DNA of 64,000 bases from Myxococcales bacterium (GTDB taxonomy: Bacteria > Myxococcota > Bradymonadia > UBA7976 > UBA1532), in the NCBI GenBank assembly GCA_020633515.1, contig JACKDM010000021.1, forward strand, positions 10,631 to 74,630. Direction: 5' to 3'. The notes under the pieces are model-generated. The model did not search any database and was not told the DNA's origin. It worked only from the letters and a program-made list of their open reading frames with translations. Shown in pieces: positions 47,242 through 59,528 of the stretch. The position numbers and the translations under genes are program-made. The stretch's first letter is position 1, and each line of letters opens with the position of its first letter.

Positions 47242-48555
47242 ATGCGCAAGACCTTCGTCCTCGACACCAACGTCCTCCTCCACGAGCCCCGCGCGTTCCG
47301 TCGCTTCGCCGACAACGACGTCGTGCTCCCGATCTATGTGGTCGAGGAGCTCGACGCCTTCAAGAAGGACATCAGCGGCCTCGGCCGCAACGCGCGCGCC
47401 GTCTCCCGCGAGCTCGACGAGCTGCGCAATCACGGGCGGCTCAACGACGGCGTCCCCCTCGACAACGGCGGCACGCTCCGCGTCGTCTTCGCCCGCGACG
47501 TCAACCGCGCCATGAGCCCGTTCGGGGTGCAGCACCAGTACGACAACCTCATCCTCCGCTGCTGCCTCGAGCTCCGCGAAGCCAACCCCGACGGCAAGGT
47601 CGTCCTCGTCACCAAGGACACCAACCTCCGCCTCCGCGCCGACGCGCTCGGCCTCGACGCCGTCGACTACGACCCCGAGCACGTCGACATCGCCGACCTC
47701 TACCCCGGCCACCGCGAGGTCGACGTCGACGAAGCCACCCTCCGCCGCGCCTTCGACGGCGGCATCGCCCCGCCCGCCGACGGCCTCATCGCCAACGAAT
47801 ACCTGCTCCTGCGCAACACCGACCGCCCCAAGCACACCGCGCTCGCCCGCGTCGAACCCACCGCCGACCGCGTCGTCGCGCTCCCCCCCCGCCGCGAGCC
47901 GATCTGGGGCATCACCGCGCGCAACAAGGAGCAGTCGTTCGCGCTCGACCTCCTCCTCGACGACCGCGTCCCCCTCGTCACCCTCGTCGGCAAGGCCGGC
48001 ACCGGCAAGACGCTGCTCGCGCTCGCCGCCGCGCTCGCCAAGGTCACCGACGACGAGCGCTACCAGCGCGTCCTCGTCAGCCGCCCGATCTTCCCCCTCG
48101 GCCGCGACCTCGGCTTCCTGCCCGGCACCGTCGAAGAGAAGCTCGACCCCTGGATGAAGCCCATCTACGACAACGTCGAGCTCCTCCTCAGCCAGAACGC
48201 CGACGCCCGCCGCCTCGGCCACGGCCACCAGACCCTCGTCGACATGGGGCTCCTCGAGATCGAGCCGCTCACCTACATCCGCGGCCGCTCGATCCCGCGC
48301 CAGTACATGATCATCGACGAGGCGCAGAACCTCACGCCCCACGAGGTCAAGACCATCCTCACCCGCGCGGGGGAGGGGACCAAGGTCGTCTTCACCGGCG
48401 ACCCCTACCAGATCGACAACCCCTATGTGGACGCGAGCGACAACGGGCTCGTGCACCTCGTCCGCCGCATGGCCGGCCAGCCCCTCGCCGGCACGGTGAC
48501 CCTGAGCCGCGGCGAGCGCAGCGTGCTCGCCGAGCTCGCCGCCAACGTGCTCTGA
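47242..48555 (+). CDS. PIN-PhoH fusion ATPase
   Basis: 437 aa. An N-terminal PIN nuclease-like domain (1-140; FVLDTNVLLHEP with acidic Asp residues) is fused to a PhoH ATPase domain: Walker A GKAGTGKT at 250-257 and Walker B MIIDEAQN at 356-363, with VVFTGDPYQID as the sensor. This is the PhoH2-type arrangement, linked to RNA unwinding and cleavage, widely conserved in bacteria. It begins 16 bp after the diguanylate cyclase stop, so it is likely the third gene of the ftsB operon, although the ribosome site before ATG 47242 is weak. Confidence 0.93.
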   Translation: MRKTFVLDTNVLLHEPRAFRRFADNDVVLPIYVVEELDAFKKDISGLGRNARAVSRELDELRNHGRLNDGVPLDNGGTLRVVFARDVNRAMSPFGVQHQYDNLILRCCLELREANPDGKVVLVTKDTNLRLRADALGLDAVDYDPEHVDIADLYPGHREVDVDEATLRRAFDGGIAPPADGLIANEYLLLRNTDRPKHTALARVEPTADRVVALPPRREPIWGITARNKEQSFALDLLLDDRVPLVTLVGKAGTGKTLLALAAALAKVTDDERYQRVLVSRPIFPLGRDLGFLPGTVEEKLDPWMKPIYDNVELLLSQNADARRLGHGHQTLVDMGLLEIEPLTYIRGRSIPRQYMIIDEAQNLTPHEVKTILTRAGEGTKVVFTGDPYQIDNPYVDASDNGLVHLVRRMAGQPLAGTVTLSRGERSVLAELAANVL

Positions 48556-48756
48556 GCCGGGCACGGAGCGCGCTCACGGGCAGAAGCCCTTGTCACACGA
48601 CTTTTATTTGTCGGGGCGAAGGTGAACTACGGTAGCCTTTGAAGCGCGGGCCGTTCGGCCGGAATTTGATCTTGTATCGCGATTCGCGCCCGCTCGTTGT
48701 ATCGTCATGTTTCATCGCGGCTCCGGACGACGCCGCCACCGTGGGGGGAGACGACA
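48556..48756 (+). promoter_or_regulatory. Intergenic region with direct repeats, likely promoter
   Basis: A 201-bp, comparatively AT-rich gap before the roadblock gene. TTGTATCG occurs twice, at 48672-48679 and 48697-48704, 25 bp apart, which would suit a dimeric regulator. A TTGTCA hexamer at 48590 has no convincing -10 partner at the right distance. A promoter is inferred from the gap and the strong GGGGGAG ribosome site. Confidence 0.35.
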
Positions 48757-49122
48757 ATGTCCCGCATCGACAACCTCAACAAGATCCTGCGCAGCCTCCA
48801 GACCAGCACGCCCGACATCGAGGCCTGCGCGCTGCTCTCCGACGACGGGCTGATGATCGCCAGCGCGCTCCCGCAGCACGTCGACGAGACCCGGGTCGCC
48901 GGCATGACCGCGACCCTCGCCAGCCTCGGCACCCGCGCCGCCACCGAGCTCGAGCGCGGCGTCGTCGAGCAGGTCATGATCCGCGGCAAGGAAGGCTACG
49001 CGGTCATGCAGAACGCGCCCTCGCAGACCCTGCTCCTCGTGCTCGCCGGCAAGTCGGCCAAGCTCGGGCTCATCTTCCTCGACATGAACCGCGCGACCGC
49101 CGACATCGGCAAGATCCTCTGA
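48757..49122 (+). CDS. Roadblock/LC7 domain protein (MglB-like family)
   Basis: 121 aa, the whole protein being one roadblock/LC7 domain: an N-terminal helix (RIDNLNKILRSLQTSTP), the strand pair ACALLSDDGLMIASALP, and the C-terminal NRATADIGKIL helix. Members regulate small Ras-like GTPases such as MglA, which controls polarity and motility in myxobacteria. No GTPase gene is adjacent, so this is an orphan copy. ATG 48757 is set by GGGGGAGACGACA. It is monocistronic. Confidence 0.88.
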   Translation: MSRIDNLNKILRSLQTSTPDIEACALLSDDGLMIASALPQHVDETRVAGMTATLASLGTRAATELERGVVEQVMIRGKEGYAVMQNAPSQTLLLVLAGKSAKLGLIFLDMNRATADIGKIL

Positions 49123-49607
49123 TCGCGCCTGTCACCCGCCGCGGATACCTTCCTGCCTGATCCCATCCGATCGCTTCCGATCGCTTCCGCTCGGCGCTGA
49201 TCGTTACCATTCTCATCTGCATCATACATCTACCGCACGCGCTCACCCGGAGCCCACGCGGAGCGTGGATCGGCGCGCGTTCGTGTGGTGTCATCCTCGC
49301 CGCGATGTTTGTGCCTCGACGTGTTGCAAAACACCGGAGGTCGTGGCATCGTAACGAGCGATGGTTCCGGGGTGGTAACGGCCTCGGAAGCGGGCCGAAG
49401 TAAACAATTGTGACGACCGATGCCATCCGCCAGTCATCCTCGGCGGCTTCTGCCTCACGCCCCATGTGATTGAGCAAACTACGCTAAGGGTGAAATACCC
49501 CGTTATGATAGCCTTGCATTCATTGGTTGAACCGTCCCGGTAACCAAAGCGACACGCAGGTATCTGTGGACGACCGCGCGATCGCGCTCTGTCGTGGGGA
49601 GGCTCTC
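49123..49607. other. 485-bp AT-richer intergenic region
   Basis: No gene is supported here. The stretch is visibly less GC-rich than its surroundings. It contains a tandem CCGATCGCTT pair near 49168, GGTAACG/CGTTACC-like sites, and a TATGAT hexamer at 49504-49509 that could be the -10 box for the next gene, without a well-spaced -35. Confidence 0.5.
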
Positions 49608-50177
49608 ATGAACGTCACGACCGCCGAGAAGACCGGAGCGAACGCGTCGGTCGAGGCCCTCGATCACCGTGATCGCCTCTGGACCGCCGCCGAGCAGCTC
49701 CGCCTCGCCGCCGTCGCCCTCAACGGCATGTCACGGGCCCGCCTCGACGCCGCCCCCGATCTCGCCGGTCACATCGAGCGCCTCGAACACCGCTCGGCCG
49801 AGCTGATGCGCGCCGCCGCCCGCCTCGGCGAGGCGCTCTCGGTCAGCGGCCCGTGGGGCCTCGACATCCTCTTCCAGCCTGCCGAGCCGATCGCCCCGCG
49901 CGCGCCCGCGCCGGCCAAGGCCCCGAGCCTGCCCGCGACGGTGCGGCGCAAACACCGCCCGGTGTTGCAGAAGCGCGTCGCCCCCCGGGCGCGGCTCGCG
50001 GGCGATCCGATGAACGAGTCGATCGAGCTCGCCCCGATCGAGCTGCTCGCGCGCGAAGTGCCGATCGTCGAGCCGCGCCGGGGGCGGCGGATGTCGGCGC
50101 CGCCGATCGGCGGCCCCTCGCAGCCGCCGCGCGCGCAGGCGTGGCTGCCGCCGCCGCTCGAAGACAGCGAGTCCTGA
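49608..50177 (+). CDS. Hypothetical cytoplasmic protein
   Basis: 189 aa, no signal peptide or membrane segment. ATG 49608 is chosen for GGGGAGG 6 bases upstream; an in-frame ATG at 49527 would add 27 residues without a ribosome site. Residues ~15-85 form a helical segment (LWTAAEQLRLAAVALNGMSR); the remainder is Pro-, Ala- and Arg-rich and probably disordered. I do not recognise it. Confidence 0.7.
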   Translation: MNVTTAEKTGANASVEALDHRDRLWTAAEQLRLAAVALNGMSRARLDAAPDLAGHIERLEHRSAELMRAAARLGEALSVSGPWGLDILFQPAEPIAPRAPAPAKAPSLPATVRRKHRPVLQKRVAPRARLAGDPMNESIELAPIELLAREVPIVEPRRGRRMSAPPIGGPSQPPRAQAWLPPPLEDSES

Positions 50178-50234
50178 TCGAGCGGCCCGTCGATCGGCTT
50201 GCTTCGCGGACCGGCCCCGGATAGGAGGTCTGTC

Positions 50235-51800
50235 ATGCGCAGTCACCTCTTCCCTTTGCTTCTCGCCATCGCCGTCACATTCACGGTCGCCGCGTGCGAC
50301 GACGCGAGGCCGGCGGGTGCCGACGCCGGCCTCGATGACATGGAGCTCGTCGACGCCGTCGTCGTCGACCTCGGCCACGTCGACGCCCGCGTGGATGACA
50401 CGGGCTTCGTCGACGCCGCCGACGCGCTCGACCCGCCCGGACCGCATGCGGTGCCCGCGCGGGGACCGATGAGCGGCTACTACCCCGTCACCTTCCCCGT
50501 CGTCGATCTCGACCCGGCCGCGATCGTCGCGGTCACCGTCGCCGGCGTCGCGGCCTACGGCGTGGAGGCGACCGTCGATGGCGTGCGCGCGGTCGTGCAG
50601 GGCGCGCCCACGCCCGGGCCCGCGACCGTCGAGGTCACCACCGCCGACGGCGTCACCCACGACCTCGGCGCGCTGTTCACCTACGAGCCCCCGCTCGACC
50701 CCCGCTTCACCCGCATCGTCGCGTTCGGCGGCGGCCTCGGCCAAGGCTTGCAGCGCGGGGTCCCGAGCGCACGCGGCGCGCTCCTGTCGCCGCCGGCTCA
50801 GCTCGCGCGCCGCCTCGGCGGGTTCATGCCGCTGCCGATCCCGGTCGACGGCGCCTTCGTCCCGATGAGCCTCGCCGACCTCGGCCCGCCGCCGGTGTGC
50901 GCGTCGCCGGACGTGACCACCTTCGTGCTGGCTCGAGCCCGCGCGGCCGTCGACCGCTTCGCCGACGCGGACGGCGCACCCGCGTTCCACCGCGCCCGCG
51001 TCGACCCCGACATCAGACCCGCCAACGTCGCGAGCGGCAATGTCGGCGTCCACGAGCTCCTCGCCGGCCCGCGCACCCCCTCGGGCCGCATCCTCAGCCA
51101 CTTCGTACACGACCCCTCGGGAGCGCCGCTCGACAGGGTCGCACGCCCCCAGATCAACGAGCTCCGGCCGCTCGAACCCACGCTCGTCGTCTCGTTCGAC
51201 TTCTTCAGCAAGGACCTGATCAACAACGTCGCGGGTCCGGAGCTCATCCCGTGGAGCGAGCTCTCGGCCGAGACCCTCGACACGATGATGATGTATGCGG
51301 CCGAACAGCTCGGCGCGCTCGGAGTCCCCGTCTTCCTCGCCGATCTGCCGCGCCCGAGCCTGCTCCCGTGCGTCGCGATGCTGCGCGCGCGGGCCGCGGC
51401 CGAGGGCGAGGAGGCGCGTGTCTTCTTCGTGGCCCACCTCGCCCAGATCGACGCCGCCGCCGAGCTCGCCAACGACCTGCTCCGCCGATACACCCGCCGT
51501 TTCGCGCAGATCCACGTCGTCCCGCTCGCCGAGAGGTTCGAGGCGATCGCCGAGCAAGGGCTCGTCATCGGCGGCGAGGCGCTCTCCATGCGCCGCTTCG
51601 GCGGTCTCATCGGCCTCGACGGAGTGCATTACACCGAGACCGGCTACGCGATCGTCGCCGACCTCTTCGTCGAGCACATCGGCGCCACCCTCGGCATCGA
51701 GCTGCCTCGGATCGACATCGCGGCGGTCCTCGCCGCCGATCCCGAGCGCCCGTCCGCGCTCGCCGCCGCGGGCTTCGATCGCGACGCCTGCCTGCGCTGA
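50235..51800 (+). CDS. SGNH-fold lipoprotein, probable pseudoenzyme
   Basis: 521 aa. ATAGGAGGTCTGTC precedes ATG 50235; the lipoprotein signal ends TFTVAAC. A D/V-rich linker and an IPT/TIG-like beta domain (~75-150) are followed by an SGNH-type domain. The late block [10 protein letters not shown] (Asp462, His465) is well preserved, but the first block reads AFGGGLGQG at 163-171 where active members have GDSLxxG, so Gly167 replaces the nucleophilic Ser; the Asn block is also altered ([11 protein letters not shown]). A binding rather than hydrolytic role is inferred. Compare the intact SGNH enzyme at 41.9-43.2 kb. Confidence 0.82.
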   Translation: MRSHLFPLLLAIAVTFTVAACDDARPAGADAGLDDMELVDAVVVDLGHVDARVDDTGFVDAADALDPPGPHAVPARGPMSGYYPVTFPVVDLDPAAIVAVTVAGVAAYGVEATVDGVRAVVQGAPTPGPATVEVTTADGVTHDLGALFTYEPPLDPRFTRIVAFGGGLGQGLQRGVPSARGALLSPPAQLARRLGGFMPLPIPVDGAFVPMSLADLGPPPVCASPDVTTFVLARARAAVDRFADADGAPAFHRARVDPDIRPANVASGNVGVHELLAGPRTPSGRILSHFVHDPSGAPLDRVARPQINELRPLEPTLVVSFDFFSKDLINNVAGPELIPWSELSAETLDTMMMYAAEQLGALGVPVFLADLPRPSLLPCVAMLRARAAAEGEEARVFFVAHLAQIDAAAELANDLLRRYTRRFAQIHVVPLAERFEAIAEQGLVIGGEALSMRRFGGLIGLDGVHYTETGYAIVADLFVEHIGATLGIELPRIDIAAVLAADPERPSALAAAGFDRDACLR

Positions 51801-51895
51801 GCCGCCCCCGGCGCGTGCCGCCGAATCCGCACATTCCGTCGTTGACGCGGCCCCCGCCCCCCCCGCACCCTGGCGGGCAGATGGGGAGGAGAAGC

Positions 51896-54589
<2,694 letters not shown>

Positions 54590-54602
54590 GGTCGGGGCCT
54601 AC

Positions 54603-54805
54603 CAGGCTGCTGAAATACGCCCTCCCACGCTTCGCGTGCAGCCGACGCCCCGTCAGGTCGCGGGCTTGGCTGCACCGCACCGTCTCGCGGGCCGATTTCG
54701 GCGTTGCGCAAGCTCGACAGACCTTCGGGTATGCCTGCGCTTGCGCGCCTTGAACTCGGCCCGCGATCCGGCACGGTGCTCGGTCCGGCCTTTTTCAGCA
54801 GCCTG
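54603..54805. mobile_element. MITE-like element, 13-bp terminal inverted repeats
   Basis: 203 bp bounded by CAGGCTGCTGAAA (54603-54615) and its exact reverse complement TTTCAGCAGCCTG (54793-54805). No coding capacity. It fills most of the 301-bp gap between two Cys-rich protein genes. No target duplication is obvious. The terminal sequence looks like a transposon end, but I cannot assign the family. Confidence 0.75.
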
Positions 54806-54890
54806 CTACGGGCTCGCCCGAGCATGGGTGTTGACCTCACCCGGAAGGGCTCCGATGCTGTGGGCGTTTGTCAGGGAGGAGGTCCGCTCG

Positions 54891-57287
54891 ATGCGTTTGC
54901 TCTCCGGCTGCCGGCTGTGTCTGGCGGCGTTGTTGTGCCTCGCGTGCGCCGAGGTGACCCGTGAGGCGGTGGACGCGGGCGAGCCGGGGCGGGATATGTC
55001 GGTGGTGCCGGCGTGCAACCCGGCCGATTGCACGACGGGGGGCTGTGATCCGACGACGGGGCGGTGCCTCGCGCGCTGCACCGCGGAGAGCTGTGGGGCG
55101 GGGCGGGTCTGCGACGCGGCGACGGGGCAGTGCGCGTTCGAGACGGGCTGCGGCGGCGACGACGGCGCGTGCGCGGCGGGGCAGTACTGCGGGGCGGACG
55201 GGCGCTGCGTGGCGGTGGGCGCGAGCCTGTGCAGCCCGTGCGGCGACGACGTGGAGTGCGGCGGGGCGAGCGATCGGTGCGTGCAGATCCCGGGGGGCAA
55301 GGTGTGCGCGGTGGCGTGCGACGCCGAGGGGCGCTGCGCGCCGGGGCTGACGTGTATCGACGGGCAGTGCATCCCGGCGGGTGGCTGCGGGCCGTGCGTG
55401 GGGCTCGCGTGCGGCGAGGGCGAGGTGTGTGATCCCAACCAGGGCGGCTGCGTGCCCGACTGCAACGCGCCGGGTGCCATGCCGTGCCAGCTCCCGACGG
55501 TGTGTCAGGCGAGCGGGCTGTGCCGGGAGTGTCTCGACGACGCGCAGTGTGACGTGGGCGCCGGGTTTCGCTGCGAGCCGACGCGCAACCGCTGCATCCA
55601 GTGCGCGCAGGACGCCGACTGCACGATGGGCGGGCGCTGCGACGCGCGGGGGCGGTGCCGGGAGTGCGCGCGCGACGCCGACTGCGCCGAGGGGGTGTGC
55701 GACGTGGGCGGGGGGCGCTGCGTGGCGTGCGTGCGCGACGAGCACTGCGCCGAGGGGGTGTGCCTCTCGGCCGAGCAGCGGTGCGTGGCGTGCGTGGGGC
55801 GCGCCGATTGCCCCGATGGCGCGGCGTGTGATCCGACGAGCTACACCTGCGCGGGCTGCCTCGCCGACGGCGACTGCCCGGCGGGGGTGTGCGCGGGCGG
55901 GACGTGCGTGGGCTGCCGGGACGCGGCCGACTGCGGCGGCGGGGCGTGTGTCGATCAGCGGTGCGTGGTGTGCGACGGCGACGAGGACTGCCCGGGCGGG
56001 CGGTGCGCGCCGGGGGGGGATCGCTGCGTGGCGTGCCTCGCCGACGGGGACTGCCCGGGCGGGCGGTGTGATCCGGCGTCGAACACCTGCGTGACCTGCC
56101 TCGCCGACGCGGACTGTCCGGCGGGGGTGTGCGAGGGGGCGCGCTGCGTGGCGTGCCGGGGCGACGGGGACTGCCCGGGCTCGGCGGTGTGCAACGCGCA
56201 GCGGTGCGTGGGGTGCGCGGCGGACGCCGACTGCGGGCAGCAGTTCTGCCTCGACGAGGCGTGCGTGCCGTGCCGCGACGACGGCGACTGCCCGGCGGCG
56301 GGGCGGGGGCGGTGCGCGCCGGAGCTCGGCGGCTGCGTGCAGTGCGTGGGTGATGGCGACTGCCCGGGCGGGCGCTGCGACCGGGGGCGGGCGCGGTGCG
56401 TGGGCTGCATCGATGACAACGACTGCGCCGGCGCCTGCCTCGACGGGCAGTGCGTGGAGTGCGTCGACGACGGCGACTGCGGCGGGCGGCGCTGCCTCGT
56501 GGCGCAGCATCGCTGCGTCGACTGCCTCGCCGGGGCCGACTGCCCGCAGGGGGCGTGCAGCCCGACCAACACCTGCGCGCGCTGTGTCGCCAACGCCGAC
56601 TGCCCGGCGGGGCAGGTCTGCGACCGGGTGAACGATCGCTGCGTGGGGTGCTTGCAGAACGCCGACTGCGCGCCGCGGGTGTGCGAGCTCGGGAGCAACA
56701 CCTGCCGCACCTGCCTCGGTGACGGTGACTGCCCCGGCGGCAGACTCTGTGACCGGGCGCGCGACCGCTGCGTCGAATGTGAGAACAACGCCGACTGCCC
56801 GCAGGATCGCCCGCTGTGCAACCCCGCCAACAACACCTGCGTCGAGTGCGCGACGGCGGGCGATTGCCCGGCGGGGCAGTTGTGTCGGGCCGACGCGACG
56901 TGCGGGCCGTGCGAGGCGAACCGTGATTGCAGCGCGCCGACGCCGTTCTGCAATGCCTTCATCGGGCTGTGCGTGGCGTGCAGCCAGGACGGCGACTGCG
57001 GCGGGGGCACGGTCTGCAACGAGGCGGCGGGGCGCTGCGTGGCGCCGGCGGCCATCTGCGATGACAACGCCGACTGCGGCGCCGGCCGGGCGTGTGACGT
57101 GATCTTCCAGCAGTGTTATGCGCTCGATGGCACCTGCAACAGCGCCAATGACTGCCGGCCGATGCATCGGTGCGTCAACAGCATCTTCGGTCGGCGCTGC
57201 ACGGGCTGTGGCCTCTTCGGGCTGCCGCTGGTGTCGTGCCCCGAGACGCAGTTCTGTTTCTTCGACGCCTGCAACCCCGCCGAATGA
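54891..57287 (+). CDS. Cys-rich repeat lipoprotein
   Basis: 798 aa. GGGAGGAGG precedes ATG 54891; an upstream in-frame ATG at 54855 is possible but lacks a signal. The lipobox LLCLAC gives a lipid-anchored protein. Nearly the whole chain is a run of ~20-residue repeats such as CVACRGDGDCPGSAVCNAQR, about 30 in all, each with four Cys, like the stalk of the 14.3-kb gene but a different repeat flavour. There is no catalytic domain. Presumably a disulfide-stabilised surface rod. Confidence 0.88.
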   Translation: MRLLSGCRLCLAALLCLACAEVTREAVDAGEPGRDMSVVPACNPADCTTGGCDPTTGRCLARCTAESCGAGRVCDAATGQCAFETGCGGDDGACAAGQYCGADGRCVAVGASLCSPCGDDVECGGASDRCVQIPGGKVCAVACDAEGRCAPGLTCIDGQCIPAGGCGPCVGLACGEGEVCDPNQGGCVPDCNAPGAMPCQLPTVCQASGLCRECLDDAQCDVGAGFRCEPTRNRCIQCAQDADCTMGGRCDARGRCRECARDADCAEGVCDVGGGRCVACVRDEHCAEGVCLSAEQRCVACVGRADCPDGAACDPTSYTCAGCLADGDCPAGVCAGGTCVGCRDAADCGGGACVDQRCVVCDGDEDCPGGRCAPGGDRCVACLADGDCPGGRCDPASNTCVTCLADADCPAGVCEGARCVACRGDGDCPGSAVCNAQRCVGCAADADCGQQFCLDEACVPCRDDGDCPAAGRGRCAPELGGCVQCVGDGDCPGGRCDRGRARCVGCIDDNDCAGACLDGQCVECVDDGDCGGRRCLVAQHRCVDCLAGADCPQGACSPTNTCARCVANADCPAGQVCDRVNDRCVGCLQNADCAPRVCELGSNTCRTCLGDGDCPGGRLCDRARDRCVECENNADCPQDRPLCNPANNTCVECATAGDCPAGQLCRADATCGPCEANRDCSAPTPFCNAFIGLCVACSQDGDCGGGTVCNEAAGRCVAPAAICDDNADCGAGRACDVIFQQCYALDGTCNSANDCRPMHRCVNSIFGRRCTGCGLFGLPLVSCPETQFCFFDACNPAE

Positions 57288-57301
57288 CTGAAAGGAGCGC
57301 C

Positions 57302-58723
57302 ATGCGCCGCCTTGTCTTGTTGTGCCTGCTCGTGTGCCTCGGCTGTGAGGACGCGCCGAACGCGCCTCCCGGTGGCATGGGGGGCGCCGCTGGCGATGGT
57401 CCGATCGACATGCCCGACGTGGGCTGCGACATGATGATGGCCGAGGCGTGCAACGGGCTCGACGATGACTGCGACAGCAAGATCGACGAGGACGCGGCGG
57501 GGGAGGGCGCGGCGTGCATGAGCGCGTGCGGGCAGGGCTCGATGCTGTGCGAGGGCGGGCAGTTCGTGTGTCGGGGCGCGGGGACCGATCGGGCGGAGAC
57601 GTGCGATGGCACCGACGAGGACTGTGATGGCACGGTCGACGAGGACGCGATGGGCGTCGACGAGCCGTGCGCGACGTGTCCGGGGGTCTATCGGTGCGCG
57701 GCGGGGGATCTGGTGTGCACCGGCGGGGTGGCCGAGCTGTGCAATGGCATGGACGATGACTGCGATGGCAGCGTCGACGAGTCGTTGGCGCGCGAGTGCG
57801 GCGAGGGGCGCGGCGCGTGCGAGCCGGGGCGGGAGACGTGCGCGGCGGGGCAGTGGGGGGCGTGCGTGGGGGCGATGGGGCCGGCGGACGAGGTGTGCAA
57901 CGGGCAGGATGATGACTGCGATGGCATGAGCGACGAGGGGATCGCCGACTGCCGGGGGATCGGGGGGCCGTGTCAGCGGGATGGGGACTGTCCGAGCGGG
58001 CTGTGCCTCGACGACGATGGCAGCTTCTATTGCAGCCGGCGGTGTGATCTGGTGGCGAATGACTGCGGGCCGGGCAATCTGTGCGTGGAGGTCGACGGGC
58101 GGCCGGTGTGCCTGCCGATGTTCTCACCGTGTACGAGCGATTGCGACTGCGCGGGGGGGCTGGCGTGCATGCCGTCGCGCAACCTGCCGGGGGTCGAGCT
58201 GGCGTGTCGGCCGGAGCGGCGGGGTGGGCTGCCGGTGGGGGCGGAGTGTGATCCGGATCGGGCGGGGGAGTGCGCGACGGGGCATTGCATCGCGCGGTTC
58301 CGGCGGTGCGGGCGGCTGTGCTGCGATCAGGCGTCGTGCGCGGAGGGCGAGCGGTGCGTGACGTTGCCGGGGCTCGGGGAGACGACGGTGTGTGTGACGG
58401 GGTGCAGCGATGACGATGACTGTCCGCTGCGGACGCCGCCGCCGCCGGGGGAGGAGGGCTTCTCGCAGGAGCTGTGTCGCTATCGGCCGGACGCGGAGAT
58501 GACACGGAACGTGGGGGTGTGCGACTGGCCGAACGTGGGCGGGGCGGCGGTGGGGGCGGCGTGCGAGCGCGGCAATGAGTGCGCGCATGGGATCTGTCTG
58601 ACGTTCCCCGATCGCGACAACTACTGCACGAAGGGGTGCGAGGCGCCGGAAGACTGCCCCGATGGGTGGGAGTGCCGGGACTCGATGCTCAACTCGCTGC
58701 CGGTCAAGATCTGTCGGCAGTGA
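57302..58723 (+). CDS. Lipoprotein with CDGxDDDCDG motifs and Cys-rich end
   Basis: 473 aa. AAAGGAG precedes ATG 57302, 14 bp after the previous stop, so the two are probably cotranscribed. The lipobox CLLVCLGC is followed by a Gly/Pro linker, four putative metal-binding motifs ([18 protein letters not shown] and similar) within ~45-230, and then Cys-rich segments to the end. It overlaps the convergent matrixin gene by 20 bp. Surface display is inferred; the binding partner is unknown. Confidence 0.88.
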   Translation: MRRLVLLCLLVCLGCEDAPNAPPGGMGGAAGDGPIDMPDVGCDMMMAEACNGLDDDCDSKIDEDAAGEGAACMSACGQGSMLCEGGQFVCRGAGTDRAETCDGTDEDCDGTVDEDAMGVDEPCATCPGVYRCAAGDLVCTGGVAELCNGMDDDCDGSVDESLARECGEGRGACEPGRETCAAGQWGACVGAMGPADEVCNGQDDDCDGMSDEGIADCRGIGGPCQRDGDCPSGLCLDDDGSFYCSRRCDLVANDCGPGNLCVEVDGRPVCLPMFSPCTSDCDCAGGLACMPSRNLPGVELACRPERRGGLPVGAECDPDRAGECATGHCIARFRRCGRLCCDQASCAEGERCVTLPGLGETTVCVTGCSDDDDCPLRTPPPPGEEGFSQELCRYRPDAEMTRNVGVCDWPNVGGAAVGAACERGNECAHGICLTFPDRDNYCTKGCEAPEDCPDGWECRDSMLNSLPVKICRQ

Positions 58724-59528
58724 GCCGGCGGCGGCGGCTCCGCCAGGCGAGGCCGGCGAGGAGGAGGAGCGCGGGGGCGGGGGAGCCGTCGGCGCCGGGG
58801 GCGGCGCGGCAGTCGTCGTCGCTGCCTTTGCGTTCGTCGTAGATGCGGGCGTAGACATCGCAGAGGGCGGCGATGTCATCTTCTTCGAGCGATCGTTTCT
58901 TGGTCTCGCCGACGGGGGCCGAGGCGAACATGGTGGCTTCGGTGTCGGGGGTGTGATCGAAGCCGAGGAGGTGGCCGACCTCGTGGGTGAGGGTGTTGCG
59001 GAGGTCGAAGCGGTTGGCGGGCGGGGTCTGGTCGATGGAGAAGCGGAAGAAGGCGCCGTTGACCTCGATGTCGGCGTCGAGGATCTCGCCGGGGAGGTCG
59101 CATTGGCCGCCCTTCTCTTCGCAGAAGGTGACGGTGGTGACGGCGATGATGGTGGACTCGCGGGGGCGGCCGGTGTTGGGGTCGATGGTCCGCCAGTCTT
59201 CGCGCTCTTCGCGGAAGACGACGACGTTCTCGTTGGGTCCCTCGAGGTCGAAGCCGATGTCGTCGAGGTCGGCGCCGGCGTCGGTGAGGCCGTCATAGGG
59301 GAACTCGATGATGGCGCAGGTGTGCTCGGCCCAGGGGGCGAAGGCGCGCTGCACCTCGGCTTCGAGCGCGGCGAGCTCGATGTCGTCGCTGCCGGCGGCG
59401 TTGAGGGCGAAGTGGATGACGCGCTGGTTCCATTCGAGGGGGGCGCCGCGGCTGGTGGTGGAGCGCTCGTAGGCGGACGCCGCGCCGGCGGTGAGGGTGA
59501 GGGCGAGGGCCAGGGCGGTGCGGTTCAC
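58704..59528 (-). CDS. Matrixin-type zinc metalloprotease
   Basis: 274 aa. A signal peptide ([16 protein letters not shown]) precedes a metzincin catalytic domain: [11 protein letters not shown] puts zinc ligands at His182, His186 and His192 with Glu183 as general base, and the Met-turn is Met200 (ATMFAS). The C-terminal [11 protein letters not shown] plus hydrophobic stretch plus RSRRRR is MYXO-CTERM-like, so the protease should reach the surface. Members cut extracellular proteins. It is the last gene of a three-gene minus-strand operon and overlaps the preceding gene by 4 bp. Confidence 0.9.
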   Translation of the reverse strand: MNRTALALALTLTAGAASAYERSTTSRGAPLEWNQRVIHFALNAAGSDDIELAALEAEVQRAFAPWAEHTCAIIEFPYDGLTDAGADLDDIGFDLEGPNENVVVFREEREDWRTIDPNTGRPRESTIIAVTTVTFCEEKGGQCDLPGEILDADIEVNGAFFRFSIDQTPPANRFDLRNTLTHEVGHLLGFDHTPDTEATMFASAPVGETKKRSLEEDDIAALCDVYARIYDERKGSDDDCRAAPGADGSPAPALLLLAGLAWRSRRRRLTADRS

